From assembly GCA_035771175.1 (NCBI GenBank), contig CM069607.1, forward strand, positions 6,507,501-6,571,500: a stretch of DNA of 64,000 nucleotides, in the 5' to 3' direction. A model generated the notes under the pieces. That model did no database searches. It had not been told where the DNA came from and was given only the letters and a program-made list of their open reading frames with translations. This document shows positions 21,385-31,911 of this stretch, piece by piece; the first letter of the stretch is position 1, and each line of letters begins with the position of its first letter. A program made the translations under genes and the position numbers. This DNA is from Paratinospora sagittata. Taxonomy: Eukaryota > Streptophyta > Magnoliopsida > Ranunculales > Menispermaceae.

Positions 21385-23361
21385 TGTAAAGCCCGTACCT
21401 TAGGATGACGTCATTTTGACCCATAGAGTACCCGTATATGTATAAATATATGTATGCGTATACATATTTAATGCTCGACGCAGGTAGGTTTGAGTGTCTT
21501 TGCATGCTTTTATGTCGTTTGAGTGCTTGCAAGTTTTCTTTTGACCTAGGGTTTGCTATGAATCTCGGATTTGTAGGGTTCTTGACCTAGGGTTTGCATG
21601 TTTAAGCTATTTTAAGTTTGTTTGTGGTATTAGTTGCCTTCCTTGACCTAGAACAACACCTAAGAAGTGTTTTCACACATGAATCCCGAAATTTAAGGAG
21701 GGTGGTGGAAGAACACGTCTAGGAGTTAGGTCTTGCATGTCATATATGTGTATCTAGAGGCCATTGGGAACTCATTAATGGTGAAACTCCCAATTTCTAG
21801 TAAGAAATTGGAGGGGTTATGTGTATTTGACCTAAACCTAGGTTTTGGACTTAAAGTTTTCCATTAGGCTTGCATGTGATATATGTTGAATAGATGGATA
21901 AATGTGGATGTTTGGTAATCCAATTTACTGATTTTGATAGGTGGAAAACTTAAGTATATTGTAATTTTGGCCTAGGCGATGAAATTTGGGAAATTGCATG
22001 AATTTGGGGATTTGCCCAAATTTAGGAATTTTGACTTAGTTGATGTCAATTGACGAAATTGACATGAAATTAGTCTAATTGACTATATTTAAGAATGAAT
22101 TGCATTGGATTATGATGGTTGGATCATGGGGATCAACCTATTGCATTCATTTGGATTAAATGTGGGTTAATTAGATATTAAATGGTTGAATTGAGCAATA
22201 TCGATTAGCTCATGGCTATGACCACTCTAGAATCTAAATTGGTTATGGAATTGGGTTTAAACATGGTTGTTTGGCACACTTTTGGACTGATTTTAGTGTT
22301 GTTTGAACCATGTATTATGTAGGGATTTTGATTGATCTTAGTGACCCAAATAGGCCAATTGGAGATTGTGGTGCTTAGGAGTGTGTTTGTGGCATTCTAG
22401 TACCTCTTTTGGTTGGATTGGATTGGATTGGATTGGATTGGCTAGGTCTAGCCAATCGATTTGTGAGTATTTCTTTACTTGTAATATAAATGAGTTTTTA
22501 AATGCTTGTCTAATGTAATATGCATGATTTAATGATTCGTGAAATGTGTTTAAGCATAGTCAATTGGAAAAGCAATGTGGGTTGGATCTCCTAGCATGGG
22601 ATTCCCTTTTAGGGAATTCCATCGTGTCGGATGGTGATCCCCAGTTGTGGACCTTGCAGAGGGTTTTATGGCTTGTGTAGATAGGATTGCCTAGACATGA
22701 TACTTGTCTCGGTGGGGTGATCCTATTAGCTACACGACCCTAGAAATCCTATTAGATTACAGGTAAGAGGTCGATCGGACAATGGGTGTCGCGCACTCAG
22801 GCCTTTGGATTGACACTTACTCAGGAGGTGTCTAGGATTGCATGTGCATGTGTATCACCATGCTATTTAAACTGTTTTAATGATCTTGCAATGTTTTATT
22901 TAAATGCATACATATGTTGTCACTTGTAGAAAACATTCACTGAGCTTGTTGTAGCTCACCCTTCATCCTTATCATTTCGGGTTCGAATAGGAATGGGAAG
23001 GGAAAGGTTTAGCTGCGGTGCATTTCCCTGTATTTTGTTGATGTAGGTGTTTTAGTATTTTTTCGCTTTTTGATAAATTATACTATATAACACCTAATGT
23101 ATACTTAACACATAGATGGGTTTGTATTTAATGGTTAAGTATGATTTTGTATATTTTGAACATTATGGACTTAGAAAAAATTTTATGGTATTCATTTTGG
23201 GTATGTATTTACATTGATGATTTATTATGTCCATGTGTTTTGATGTTGTTTATTAGGATTATGTGTGTGGTTAGAAGGCTGACGGGAGGTCGGGGATATC
23301 AAGGGAGGACATACCCGGGGTTCCGTATTGGTCATGACATCACCGATAATGGGTCGTGACA
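21385..23361 (+). mobile_element. Solo LTR (family TGTAAAGCCC) inside the LINE
   Basis: A 1977-bp LTR starting TGTAAAGCCCGTACC and ending GGGTCGTGACA, flanked by GGTAG (21380-21384) and GGCAG (23362-23366), a 5-bp target duplication with one substitution. It contains a GGATT run (about 22412-22440), a hairpin TGAGCT...AGCTCA (22941-22958) and GGTCATGACATCACC near the end. It splits the LINE between the region after reverse transcriptase and the RNase H domain. It belongs to the same wide LTR group as gypsy elements 1 and 2 but to a separate family. Confidence 0.88.
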
Positions 23362-23438
23362 GGCAGTCTCTCAATACATGCAACATCGTTTCCGCATCAA
23401 GTGACAAAGAGGGCAAAGGGGGTCCGTGGACATACCTC

Positions 23439-24386
23439 TTATATATCGAAGCTCATTGGTTGAATAGCAAGCCAAACAAATTGCTTGAATTTCTCAGCAT
23501 AGTTTAACCTCCAAATCCAAGGCCACATGTCACCATTATCGTGAGGCGTGGTCTCGAGAAGCATGATATAAGCAGACTTAACAGTGAACTCTCTATTAGA
23601 AGTTTTTGACCAAATCAGCCTATCGTCAACCCGGTGGTAAGGAATTGGGCTCCCTCTGACAATGTTACCAACAGTCGTTGGCAAATGTGTGTGCAGCCTT
23701 TGAAAACACCACTCTCTATTATCATCAAGCAAGTTTGCAATAGTCAGCTGAGCATCGGTAACATGAGGATCGTCCATAAGAAAGTCGCTAAGGAGGCGAT
23801 CACTTGTCTACTTATCATTCCAAAAAGATATTTGATCACCTCTTCCCCCTCTCCAAATCAATCCATCTCTAAGAAGATTAATTCCATGAAGGATGCCCCT
23901 CCAAGAAGTAGAAAATGACTGAGAAGAGGGTGGACTGAGTACACTAGAGCCTCTGACATACTTTTCCTTTAATATCTGAACCCACAAGAAAGGTTGGTTT
24001 TTAAGAAGACCCCAACCTAACTTGGCAAGGAATGCTAGATTACATTCCCTCATGGTTCTAATACCCAAACCCCCATACAGTTTTAGGTTACAAACCTGTT
24101 TCCATCTAATGAGATGAACCTTTTGACATGAAGGTATATCATTCCACAAGAAATCTCTATTCAACTTGTCTATACTGCTGCAAATGGATCGCGAGATCCA
24201 AGTGTTTTGCTTGGTGTAAAGGGGGACAGCTGAGGAAACAGTTTTGATGAGCATTGCTCGGCCCACCATGTTTAGCAATTTCGATCTCCAACCCACAAGC
24301 TTCATCTGTATTCTGTCAACAACATGCTGGAAATCCTCTTTGCAAGGCCTTGATTTGAAGAGAGGAATGCCCAGGTATTTTCCCAA
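23439..24386 (-). pseudogene. LINE post-RT region with zinc-finger (zf-RVT type)
   Basis: Two adjoining minus-strand frames. The first (24386-23808) begins GKYLGIPLFKSR and contains WRSKLLNMVGRAMLIKTV, DFLWND and VCNLKLYGGLGIRTM, the connection domain conserved in plant L1 reverse transcriptases. The second (23777-23439) has LIWSKTSNREFTVKSAY, the start of the zinc-binding region, which then runs into the solo LTR. A frame change near 23800 separates them. Confidence 0.85.
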
Positions 24387-24399
24387 GTCATTAGTAAGG

Positions 24400-25496
24400 C
24401 TTATGACTGCTCTAACACTTATGGATCAGGCTCTTCTTGTACTGATATTAGAGGAAACAAGAGCTTGGATTTATGGAGGTTAATTCTTTCACCGGACATC
24501 GCACAGAAGGTGGAAAGTGTCTCCATGATCTTTCCACATGTTCCCTCGAGGCTTGTGAAAATAACAACAAATCATCCGCGAAGAAGAGGTAAGTTAAAGG
24601 AATGCCCGAGCGAGATAGCTTGATTGCTTTCCAATATCCCTTACTACTAGCTTTTGAGATCATGTGAGATAACCGTTCCATACACAAGATAAATAAGTAG
24701 GGAGAGAGTGGATCCCTTGACGCAATCCTTGCTTAGGGTAAAATTCCTGAGTAGGTTCTTCATTCCAAAGGACAGCAAATCGAACCGAAGTTACACAACA
24801 CATGATTAATTAAGTAATCTTTGGAGGAAACTTAAAATACTCCAGAGTTTCATGTAGAAAGTTCCAACTTATGCGATCATATGCCTTCTCCAAATCAATT
24901 TTCAAAGCTAGAAAACCACCCTTGCCTTTTTTCCTACGCATAGTGTGGATCACCTCTTGAGCCACTAAGATATTATCTGTAGTGCTTCTTCCTGGTAAAG
25001 CTACTCTGATGATACTCAATAAGCTTATTTAACAAAGGTCACAATCTCCCCACCATGACTTTTGTTAGAATCTTATAACTTACATTACATAAGCTGATCA
25101 GGTGCATTTGGGCAATAGTTTCCGGGTTGTCCACTTTAGGTTCAAGAGTAATAAAAGTGGAGTTAAGAGCTGGAGGTATTACTCATAACTCCAAATTCTT
25201 GTAATCATAGAAGTAACTGAGTCACCAACAATCTCCCAGTTCTTCTGATAACAAACAACTTGTAGGCCATCAGGTCCAGGTGCTTTCATAGGCTTCATGG
25301 ACTTGAGGGACTTAAAAATTTCCTCCGGGAGCATGGGCACACATAGAGTTTCACTGTCTTCAAGAGAAAGGGCATTACCAAACCCCCTACTATTAGCAAC
25401 AGCACTAGAGTTCAAAACCTTCTGGTCATCACACCATAAACCATCCATTTTTAGAGACTTAATCTTATTTCTACTTCGGCGAACCAAAGTGGACAT
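24400..25496 (-). pseudogene. LINE reverse transcriptase domain
   Basis: Minus-strand pieces in several frames give the RT motifs in order: KAPGPDGL (about 25260), ALPGRSTTDNILVAQEVIH and LKIDLEKAYDRISW (about 24990-24890), GIPLTYLFFADDLLLFS (about 24590). The FADD box and the KIDLEKAYD Asp are intact. Stops and frame changes occur near 25170, 25020-24800 and 24690, so the enzyme cannot be made. This enzyme would copy LINE RNA at a nicked target site. Confidence 0.88.
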
Positions 25497-25550
25497 ATGA
25501 AAGAAAGTCGTATTTTTATCACCTTCCCGAAGCCATTGGATCCTTGATTT

Positions 25551-26520
25551 CTACATCCAGAGAAGCTCTTCTCTACGAATACCTTCATTATATTGATCAA
25601 GAAACACATCTTTTAAGTGAGATAGGAAATTTGATTGTCTTCTAGTAAGAGATTTTTGAATACTAGAAATCCGAGCTAAGAGAATCCTTTTTTGTTTGAA
25701 GATATTCCCAAAGACCTCTCTGTTCCATACTTTAATCTGAGATGTGAAAAAAGAAACTGCCTGCAGAAATTCCGAAGAGAACGGCCTCCGGTAATCAACA
25801 AGCACCTGTTTTAAGTTCTCATGTCTCAACCATGCAGCCTCAAAACGAAAGGGTCTCCTCGTTAGGACATGAAAAACGGAAGTGTCCACCATTATAGGAC
25901 AATGATCAGAGAATGTTCGCGGAAGATGGTGAAGTTTTGCGTTAGGGAACATTAATCTCCACTTGTCCATGCAAAGTGCACAATCCAACCTCTTTTTGAT
26001 CAATCCCAAACCTTGCCTACCATTCGTCCAAGTAAAACAAAGCCCTCGTTGATTATTGAATTAAACTTGGCGCAACGAGAAGGAGAAACCAAGCCACCCA
26101 TTTTCTCACTCTGGCAACGAACATCATTAAAATCCTCCATGACTAGCCATGTTTGAGCGCAACACTTTGCAAAATTGGATAATTCTGCCCATTGAGACTC
26201 CTTAATCCTAGGATTAACATTCGCATACAATAAGGTCAGAATCCAATCCGGCAACTTGTCCTGAGACACCGAGAGAAATAACATCTGGTGATTATTAGAT
26301 AAAATCCTGATCTTGATCTTCTCCTCCTTCCAAAGTAGATGAATGCCCCCACTTCGGCCTACTGAAGCAACACTATGAGACTTGTAGATCTTGTCATCTT
26401 TTAAGAATTTAATAATTGGAGAAGAACGTCGTGTTTCTAACAAGCAAATAAGATTCGCCTACTGGGTTAAGAGTAACTCCTTCAAATGGCGCTAAAAAAT
26501 GGGGCTTTGAGCTCCCATGT
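25551..26520 (-). pseudogene. LINE apurinic-type endonuclease domain
   Basis: Two minus-strand frames (26443-26000 and 26009-25551). WNYMGAQS just upstream corresponds to the family's WN-RG block, and LETRRS to the catalytic Glu region. WLVMEDFNDVRC stands where the family has GDFN, so Gly has become Glu. HLPRTFSDHCPIM holds the catalytic SDH motif. The following sequence, PFRFEAAWLRHE and WNREVFGNIF, links to reverse transcriptase. A frame change near 26005 breaks the domain. This nuclease would nick target DNA to prime reverse transcription. Confidence 0.88.
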
Positions 26521-26582
26521 AATTCCATGTGATTTGCTTCATAAGGAAACTAGCAGAAGAGAAAAGAGAGATACCTAGAGGA

Positions 26583-27361
26583 TTAAACCACATTTCTGGA
26601 ATTTCCAGCTCCATCTTTACGCCGTGGACTCCTACTCCTATGCCTACGTTCTGATGCACTGCGGTTGGCCTCCTGCAGACGATCTTCATCTGGATCAGGC
26701 GGGACATCAGACTGGCGGATCAGGGAGGGGGCGCTAGAATCTCCAACGGCTGTCTCGCGACCATCTTCCTGAAATTTCTTGAGCAGGGCCGTGAAGCTTC
26801 CTTTATGTCTGAGCATTGGATATTTTCCTCGATCCTGGGTGGTTGATGAACTCCTTGAATCACGGTGGGGATCACTGGTGACAGGCTAGAAGTGCCTATC
26901 GGCAGAAACCCCTTTTCCTTCCTTAGTTGCAGTTACGATTGTCTCCTTGATTCTCGCCCCTTTTGCCGCCGATAGAAGTTGTGTTATGTCGAAACACGTC
27001 AATCTCGACTTTGATCACTGCTTATCGCATTCGCTGGCTTGCCTCCCTCAGCGGCATAAAGCACGATCTACATCTCTCCTTCCATCTCTCTCTGTGTAAC
27101 CGTTTGGGAAGACCCTCCTTTTTCAGTATCCCCTTCCAAAGCAGAGAACATATTTGCAAATTTGGTGGGATCTTCTTGAAACTGAAGTGTGATTGTGGAA
27201 TTACCTAAATGACCCTCTGATTTTTTCCTCGGCGCCGAAAGACGATGATGCTGGACGATAATCATCCACGGGCCAAAGTTCGTCACTTCCACGGGAGTTG
27301 GTTCACCGCTCCTATGGCTACTCTCTTGGGAAGGAACTTGCGTTGAACGTGGGTTACTCAC
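26583..27361 (-). pseudogene. LINE ORF1-like protein (fragments)
   Basis: A minus-strand frame from 27361 contains NFGPWMIIVQHHRL and FANMFSALEGD, blocks found in ORF1 (RNA-binding) proteins of plant L1 elements. A second frame, 26816-26583, is rich in Ser/Arg (RRHRSRSPRRKDGAGN) and looks like the C-terminus. Most of the family's N-terminal RNA-binding domain is absent, so the LINE is either 5'-truncated or its start is decayed beyond recognition. The boundary with the neighbouring Tat gag is near 27375. Confidence 0.65.
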
Positions 27362-27389
27362 ACTCTCATCAATAAACTAGCATTCTTCA

Positions 27390-29149
27390 GACTTATGCCC
27401 TACTCGCCCAAATCTGATCGCTTCCGCTTCTCAGGTCGGTTTCCTAGGTTCATGACTTCCGACCTGGATTATCGGACATAAGCCTTCATAGCCCGATTTG
27501 AGGTACCGATCTGGTCTCCACAAAAGATCGTTCTGATTTCGCCCACTGGCCCAGCTTGGTTATTTTCTTGAGTCCTCTGTCAGTTGGAGTCCTTCACGAA
27601 CTCCTTCTGATAACCTTTACGGATTAGAATCTTGATCTCCTGCTTGAGATAGTAGCACTAGTCGATATCGTGACCATGGTCCCGATGATACCTACAATAT
27701 TTTTTCTGATCCCTCTGTTCTATAGGTATTTTTAGCTTTTTGGGCCATCGGATATAGTCTATGTTCTGAATCTCTAAAAGAACTTGTTCTCGTGAGGCAG
27801 TAAGAGGAGTGTAGTTGGAGTAAACATTCTGGGGTACTTTGTTACTCTTTTGTTCTCGGACGCCAAAGTCCGATATCTTTCCGCCCCAGTTGTCCTTTTT
27901 CGAGTTATGTTCCTTTTTGCGCTTCTTGTCATTTTTTGAGCTCTTCGGGGACCCATCTTCCTCTTGATTTGCGTCATTCCGTTCATTAGCATTGATGTAC
28001 TTCTCTGCTCAGTCCAAGATTTCTTCGTAGGTCCGGGCTTTCTTTTTTCCAAGGGAATAATGAAACTTCCCTGACCTTAATCCTGTGAGAAAAGCAGTTA
28101 TCGTCATTTTTTCGTCACACTCGTCTACCTCAACTCGTACATCATCGAAACAACCGAGGTATTCCTTCAGAGATTCACCTTTTTTTTGCTTGATAACTAC
28201 AAGTTATTCACAGGTTTTTCTCTCTCCTTTTTTCCAACAAAATAATTCATGAACTTGTGAGCTAAGTGCCCAAAAGAATATATAGAGCCGGTTCTGAGCT
28301 TCCAGTACCACTTTCGAGCTGGTCCACCAAGGGTGATCTGGAAACCCTTGCACATGGTGGCATCGTCACAGCCCTTGAATTCTATCTAGGACTTGTAGTT
28401 CTCAATGTGCTCTCTCGGATCCACCTTCCCTTTGTACATCTTGACTTCTGCAGTTTGACGTTATTTGGTAGCAGTGTCTGGAGTATGTCTTCGATGAAGG
28501 GAGACGGGAGTTCCTTATACTCCTGGCAGTGTCGAGGTGTCGATCTAGTAGTCTCAGAACCCTCGGATCTGTACGATTTTTTTGGAACCGACTTGACAGG
28601 GCTAGGTTTTCCTGTCGTACCTGTTTTTTAAGGTACTGACCTGTATGTGGTAGATTTCATGGACCTCGGCTTTTCTGGAAGAGCCGACCTGATCCGGGAG
28701 AAGACCGAGCTATGAATTTTCTTGGCGGTTAACGAGTGACACAAATCTTTGACAGATAAAGACTTGCGATTTGGGTTTGGAGGTTGTTTCCCAGATTCTG
28801 ACCTCTTCTTCGAGGTTACACTTCGACACCTACTCTCTCCCCCCTTTGAGGTCGAAGGCCAAGATGTGGAAGGTGACTATAAAGTGGTCGAAAGGAGAGT
28901 AACCTCCCTTAACATCCGTTGCTGCTACAAGACATTTTGAGACATTTTCTCTAGGTTCTTCTCTATAACAGTCAACCTTGATTTCTGAGCATAGTTCTTT
29001 GACTGCTTTTTTGGTGGTTTTCCCCTTTGTTTTTGGGGTACCACCGAAGTGGCGACGGGTTTCATCTCAACTGGTATTTCTAACTTCAAACTTACGATGG
29101 CAGAGCAGTTTCTAGCTTACAATGTCGAATTTCCACAGACGACACCAAA
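27390..29149 (-). pseudogene. gag: Tat-like Ty3/gypsy gag (broken)
   Basis: On the minus strand the order is LTR end (29150), the leader TTTGGTGTCGTCTGTGG, then gag. The capsid region near 28430-28220 reads KMYKGKVDPREHIENYKS, then CDDATMCKGFQITLGGPARK and GSIYSFGHLAHKFMNYF. The C-terminal region near 27760-27590 has IRWPKKLKIPIEQRD, KKYCRYHRDHGHDIDCYYLK and IKILIRKGYQKEFV, and then a linker leading toward protease. These are typical of Tat/Retand gag. Several stops and frame changes are present. Protease and pol are not found beyond 27390, where the LINE begins. Confidence 0.82.
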
Positions 29150-29952
29150 TGTTGGTGCAAGATTTGACCAACACCAAATAGTAATAAATTGGAGGGGACG
29201 TGCTAAGCTGGAACCCACTAAGTTGTTTGCTGATCTATGTGCCTCATTTGGACATCTAGCATTTACCTTTACTGAGTGAACAGTTCTCAATAAAGTCAAC
29301 AAGTCTAGTCTCCAAGTTGAAAGGTGGGATCATAATGGACCTACTTAAATACCAAGTCTTCTGAAGCAGCGAGCTGCCTCCCGTTCACTATTTAAAGTTA
29401 CTAAGGACAACACTGAATCTGAAAAACTATATTGATTGCTGGTTCAACAGAGTAATGGTATAATGCATTAATTCTTTGAAATGGTACATAGATGAACAGT
29501 GATATGCGAGAATAGTTAATATACTCCGATTGCCATTATTTTTAGTGAACAGTTCTGTATATATGAATAGTGCTACGTAGGTGAATAGTGTCATACACGT
29601 GAATAATGTCATATAGGTGAAAGACCTTTTTGATGTGAAAGATCAGCCAATATCGCAACTACAGAGTATACTAAGAATTTTTCAGAGGCTCTGACACCAC
29701 TTTTTGGGGAACGTATATAATATTGCACAACTAAATAATAAAGTAAAAATAGTAACTATAAAAAATAGGGAGACAGAAGAGTTTCGTGGTTCGATTCTGA
29801 AGCCTACATCTATGGACAGAATGTAAAAACTTCACAATAGACTGAAGGTTAGAACTCTATTTTTTCTTTCAAGAAGAAAATAATGAGACTCTGTCTATTG
29901 AGAACTCAAATATATTTATGATCAGTTAGATTTAAATGAATTGAAATTATTG
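29150..29952 (-). mobile_element. Minus-strand Tat-like LTR (truncated at its 5' side)
   Basis: The reverse complement of the LTRs at 10618-11635 and 14391-15433. It ends (minus sense) CTTGCACCAACA at 29150 and is followed by the Tat leader and gag on its left, so it is the 5' LTR of that element. On the right the match fades near AATGAATTGAAATT at about 29950, so the first 150 or so bases of the LTR are missing. It includes the inverted 18-bp repeat array near 29550-29625. Confidence 0.8.
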
Positions 29953-30665
29953 TAGACATGTAGAACCCATCGGGCTAAAAACTATTTTATTTCTCTTGTA
30001 GACATGTAGGGCTACCAACAACACCTATTATTTGAACTTAGAAGAATAATATCGGGAGAGATATTAATATTAATCTAATCAACTCATGTGACGCGTGGAC
30101 GTTTACATCAATACAATTTATTTTTTTTAAATCATAAAACTTTTATAAATTATAGATAAGATACATTTACTCATTAAAAAATGACAAAAAAGATTGTTCA
30201 TGGATATTTTTTTAAAGTTTTTTTAAAGAGTAATGTTAAATAAGATACTAAAATTATTTTAATAATATCAATGATTTGGGGAATCTCGAATTGACATATC
30301 TGGTCGTGAGAGATCAGTGACCTTTGAAGGCAAGAGAGAGGTCGGAAATAATTATGATGAATTATTTGCAAGGGGGGGTCATGACAGCCGACAGAAGTGA
30401 ATGGAAATAGTGCTGTGAAACACGTGGTAAGCTTGGGAGAAAGAGCACAGATTTGTGCCTACATGGCCTCATCTTCAACGCTAACGCTTACCAAAGCCTT
30501 TCAATATATTAGCGTGTAAGACAATATAGATTAGATAGCACGTATATAGAATTGAAAAATATTAATTTAACTTTAAAAAATTATAATTTTACTATTTATT
30601 ACAGACTTTAAAAATATATATAAAATATTAATATCTAATAAATATATATATATATATATATATGT
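29953..30665. other. AT-rich spacer, no gene seen
   Basis: Nothing coding. A GGGGGGGTCATGACA word at about 30371-30386 resembles the ends of the gypsy-type LTRs, but the sequence to its left does not align convincingly with any of them. A TA run borders the SINE on the right. Confidence 0.45.
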
Positions 30666-30872
30666 GTAGCCGCCTTGGCTCAATAGTTCATAAGGAGGGT
30701 GAAAGACTTTAACTAAAGTAAATGTCTAAAGTTCAATTTCTGAATTGACAAAATTAATTTTTTGGGTATCCAGACTGATACATGGTGGGTGCTTGTAGTC
30801 TGTAGTCTCGGTGGACTATTCTGTCCTTGAACATTAAGTGCATGGAGTTGAGATACCACTATCTCAATATAT
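30666..30872 (+). mobile_element. tRNA-derived SINE
   Basis: Starts GTAGCCGCCTTGGCTCAATA, an A-box-like tRNA head (TGGCTCAATAGTT). About 55 bp later comes AAAGTTCAATTTC, a B-box-like word. The body contains ACATGGTGGGTGCTTGTAGTC and ends in a TA-rich tail. Head, spacing and body are typical of plant tRNA SINEs transcribed by RNA polymerase III. Flanking TA repeats hide any target duplication. Confidence 0.6.
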
Positions 30873-30875
30873 ATA

Positions 30876-31911
30876 TATTATTAATACTAAATAGTAAGAA
30901 ATTGGAGGCGACGTGCTGAGCTAGAACCTGTCAAGTTGTTTGTTCGCCTATTATATTTCTGCGTGATTTATAGTGTTTGGTGATGTATATAAAAATTAAC
31001 TGTACCAACGTGCTTTATTTGGACATTTAGTATTACCTTCATAGAATGAATAACTTTTAATAAAATCAACTAGACTAGCTGGTCTCCAGACTGAAAAGTG
31101 GGTGACAATAGACTCACTTAAATACCAAGTCTTCTGAAGCAACAAGCTGACTCTCGTTCACTATTTAAAGTTACTAAGGACAAGACTGAGTCTGACTAAT
31201 TAAATCAATTGTTGATTCAGCAGAGTAAGAATATAATACATTAATTTCTTGATAAGGTACACACATGAGTAGTAGTATACTGTAAATAGTTGATGCATGT
31301 CGGTTTCCACTAGTTCTTGTGAATAGTATTATGTACATGAATAGTATTGTATACTTGAATAGTGTCACATTCGTAAATAGTATCATACACATAAATAGAG
31401 TCATGCGTGAATAAAGTCGTACACGTAAATAGTGATATCTCTTGAAAAAGATATTTCTGATGTGGAAGATCAGCCAAGGTTGTAATTACGGAGCATACTA
31501 AGAATTTCTCGAAGATTCTAACACTATTTCTTGAGAAACATATACAATATTACACTACTAAATGATAAAATAAAGACAATAAGTATAAAGAGTAGAGAAA
31601 CAGAAGTTTTACGCTGTTCGGTTCTAAGACTTACGTCCACGAATAGAATATAAAAATTTCACTAGAGACTGTAGATTACAACTCTCTCTTTATTGAGATC
31701 TCAAATATATTTACGATCACTCACGTCTAAATTTAATCGCTCAAATATGAATGAATTAAAATAAAATCTAAGTCTTTATTTAGACAAAAAAATTATAAAT
31801 AAAATAATATAAAAAGGTCATATCATTTATTTTATATGGAACATGTGAAATATGATGTTTCGTCTTCTTTTATTTTACCTTCTTCTTTGTTGTGCAATTA
31901 AGGGTGTAACA
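30876..31911 (-). mobile_element. Minus-strand Tat-like LTR (probably solo)
   Basis: About 1036 bp, the reverse complement of the Tat-like LTR. The LTR start appears on the plus strand as GGGTGTAACA ending at 31911 (TGTTACACCC in minus sense). The other end stops near TACTAAATAGTAAG at about 30878, a few bases short of the usual CAACA. An inverted 18-bp repeat array is present near 31325-31440. No gag or leader adjoins it, so a solo LTR is the simplest reading; TA-rich flanks prevent a firm target duplication. Confidence 0.7.

Larger units (their letters stand above)
20625..27375 (-). mobile_element. L1-type plant LINE, broken, split by a solo LTR
   Basis: A non-LTR retrotransposon on the minus strand, in the order ORF1, endonuclease, reverse transcriptase, zinc-finger region, RNase H and A-rich tail. 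The tail appears on the plus strand as a T-rich run at about 20630-20655. It is interrupted at 21385-23361 by a solo LTR. The left end is 30 bp from another solo LTR. The right end abuts minus-strand Tat gag sequence near 27375, so the LINE probably inserted into that older element. I could not identify its own target duplication. The coding parts are listed separately; all carry stops or frame changes. Confidence 0.88.

Noticed and set aside
28266..28940. Plus-strand reading frames of 121 and 63 codons
   Set aside because: They lie opposite minus-strand Tat gag, whose conserved motifs are visible, so they are complementary-strand by-products.
30270..30386. A truncated gypsy LTR end
   Set aside because: GGGGGGGTCATGACA matches the style of LTR ends, but the preceding 100 bp do not align with any LTR here.
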